DNA of 18,861 nucleotides from Zancudomyces culisetae. Its lineage: Eukaryota; Kickxellomycota; Harpellomycetes; Harpellales; Legeriomycetaceae. The stretch lies in contig LSSK01000223.1 in NCBI GenBank assembly GCA_001969505.1, positions 9,911 to 28,771 of the forward strand, given 5' to 3'. This document shows, in pieces, positions 17,304-18,861 of this stretch. Every line of letters starts with the position of its first letter. The first letter of the stretch is position 1. The translations under genes were made by a program, and so were the position numbers. The notes below the pieces were generated by a model, which was not told where the DNA came from, did not search any database, and saw only the letters and a program-made list of their open reading frames with translations.

Positions 17304-18861
17304 ATGTATTTCAACAAAAACAGCTGTGCATTTAACAAGCTTCCAGGAAGTGTCCTGTCAACCATATTTGTGCTTGCCCAGAACCCTCAGTTGTCACTCT
17401 TAAACAAAAATATGCACTATAGCTCGCAGCAAGTGAGCACTATTAGCAAGTACATACTTCACTATATTTTGCCATGCACAGGGTTTCTTTCCCAGTGGAG
17501 GTCGAGAGACATATTCGAGAGTTACACCAGAATTAGAGCTAATGAAGCTATTGGGATACTGGTTTTGAGAAGCATCAAGAACCTGGACTACGGAACAGCT
17601 CTAGATATGGCATTTGAGTATAGGTGGGGAAATGTTGTAATTAAGTTGCTCAAGATGTATGTAGTGATTGATAGGAATACCTCAAAAATTATGCATAAGG
17701 GTACTTTATTTATAAAGGAGGGTGAATATTTGGATATTGACATTGAAAATTTGTTCTCAGAAGGAAACAAAGCACAAATAGAAGAAACGGACATTTGGGT
17801 TTCTGATTATATCTGTATTAAACCAATAATAACTAAAATCAATGCCTCATCACTTTTAATACGCGAGATGGTTAATATTGCTGGGGAAAACGATATCGAA
17901 CTATTAATAAATATATGTAACACTAGGTTTGAGTATCCGCCAGAGATATGTAGTTCTATCGGGAGAGATATTAGATGCATTGATGACAAATTTATGATAT
18001 GTTGTATATTAGTGGCTGCACATGAAACCTGTCAATTGCACAATCTTGAATGGCTAAAAAGAATTTTGGATCTGGAAATGAGCACAGACCTTTCTTTTAG
18101 ACAGCTACAACTATTTGCTGCATCTCGTGATAATCCCATTGATGAAGCTTTTAACACTTTTATTATGCAATATAAAAACACGGATAACATGGAGTTGTTG
18201 GTATACATGCTGGTTGTATATTATTCAATTTCTTTGAATATAAAAAGCTTTATCTCATATATCAAAGATAACTACTTTAGCGGTATACACGCACAAATAT
18301 TGTTCGATGCAGTGGTCTATCATAGAGATGGGGTATTAGTCAAGGAATACTTTTTCAAAATTGAATTAGACTCGGAAAACATCAGAAAAATAACAGAAAT
18401 GGCATACGAAAGTGGTAATACTGATCTCATAAGACTACTTTTAAATCACAGTGATAAATTGAAAGGGGATCTGAGCGAAAAAGTTTTGAAAACGGCTATA
18501 AAAGAGAACGACTACAAACTAGCGCTGGAAATCATAAATAGATATCCAAATATAGTGAGTATTAATTGTTTAGAGAAAGCTGTGGAAAGTGGAGATACCA
18601 GAATTGTAAAACTACTTATTGAATCTGGAGCGGATTTAAAATTACCTCATTTTGAAGGAATACTAATTGCCGTCAAAAAAAAGAATATCAGTGTGTTACA
18701 ATTGCTATTGGAAAATGGTGCTATTGTTGAGCCAAATAATCAGCATGGTATTGAAAAGTCGAGTAGTGTTAAAAATTATGAAATAGCAGAACGATTGTTG
18801 ATGTTTTCAGAAGATAAGCTTAAGTTTAAGTGTAAAACTTTAGGAGACAAACTCAAATTTG
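17304..18861 (+). CDS. F-box-like/ankyrin-repeat protein (3' end beyond window)
   Basis: An uninterrupted frame runs from ATG 17304 to the window edge (519 codons plus one base). Residues about 9-42 (Asn-Lys-Leu-Pro-Gly-Ser-Val-Leu-Ser-Thr-Ile-Phe...) resemble a degenerate F-box, the Skp1-binding motif of SCF ubiquitin ligases. The middle (about 90-360) is helical and diverged, with ankyrin-like fragments. From about residue 365 ankyrin repeats are clear: Ala-Tyr-Glu-Ser-Gly-Asn-Thr-Asp-Leu-Ile-Arg-Leu-Leu-Leu, then Ala-Val-Glu-Ser-Gly-Asp-Thr-Arg-Ile-Val-Lys-Leu-Leu-Ile-Glu-Ser-Gly-Ala-Asp-Leu, then Leu-Gln-Leu-Leu-Leu-Glu-Asn-Gly-Ala. Proteins with this order are thought to present substrates for ubiquitination, and such families are often expanded in fungal genomes. 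No intron is needed. Substrate unknown. Confidence 0.75.
   Translation, partial: MYFNKNSCAFNKLPGSVLSTIFVLAQNPQLSLLNKNMHYSSQQVSTISKYILHYILPCTGFLSQWRSRDIFESYTRIRANEAIGILVLRSIKNLDYGTALDMAFEYRWGNVVIKLLKMYVVIDRNTSKIMHKGTLFIKEGEYLDIDIENLFSEGNKAQIEETDIWVSDYICIKPIITKINASSLLIREMVNIAGENDIELLINICNTRFEYPPEICSSIGRDIRCIDDKFMICCILVAAHETCQLHNLEWLKRILDLEMSTDLSFRQLQLFAASRDNPIDEAFNTFIMQYKNTDNMELLVYMLVVYYSISLNIKSFISYIKDNYFSGIHAQILFDAVVYHRDGVLVKEYFFKIELDSENIRKITEMAYESGNTDLIRLLLNHSDKLKGDLSEKVLKTAIKENDYKLALEIINRYPNIVSINCLEKAVESGDTRIVKLLIESGADLKLPHFEGILIAVKKKNISVLQLLLENGAIVEPNNQHGIEKSSSVKNYEIAERLLMFSEDKLKFKCKTLGDKLKF

Noticed and set aside
17588-17989. Minus-strand ORFs opposite the ankyrin gene
   Set aside because: The plus-strand frame is open throughout and has recognisable repeats; these are shadows.

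Overview
The window looks like nuclear DNA of a fungus, most likely an early-diverging, AT-rich lineage such as Harpellales/Kickxellomycotina (inference from gene style, not proven). It has a conserved eukaryotic gene, VPS16, with eleven short GT-AG introns (mostly 67-98 bp), a fungal-type cysteine-rich metallothionein, a degenerate F-box/ankyrin protein and very AT-rich gene-poor spacers. No bacterial operons, rRNA, tRNA, CRISPR array or intact transposase was recognised.

Layout. 1-337: 3' part of a gene for a small secreted His/Cys-rich protein, which recurs base for base in inverted orientation at 9458-9794. 778-4350: VPS16, the HOPS/CORVET core subunit, rebuilt here from 12 exons (871 residues). 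4722-6491: an M49-family zinc peptidase (dipeptidyl-peptidase III-like) of 538 residues, made of two exons joined across a 153-bp intron and ending in a CaaX-like box. 6851-7450: a pseudogene for a membrane plus coiled-coil protein, with two in-frame stops. 8665-8892: a 75-codon ORF of 50% GC in very AT-rich DNA. 9573-10052 (minus): the complete secreted His/Cys-rich protein. 12126-12485: an intact, diverged paralogue of the 6851 pseudogene; the duplication includes several hundred bases of upstream DNA. 14577-14972: a 131-residue metallothionein with 33 cysteines. 15323-16071 and 16902-17138: gene relics. 17304 to the window end: N-terminal 519 codons of an F-box-like/ankyrin-repeat protein, cut by the window edge.

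Two kinds of DNA alternate: a conserved housekeeping island (VPS16 and the M49 peptidase), and an accessory stretch from about 6.5 kb onward with duplications, broken genes, a secreted protein, a metallothionein and an ankyrin protein. The inverted secreted-protein copies bracket the housekeeping island, so that segment could invert by recombination, or the repeat could mark an assembly fold-back. No operon-like cooperation between genes is evident. All splice sites were chosen by reading-frame continuity and remembered family similarity, without any database search.
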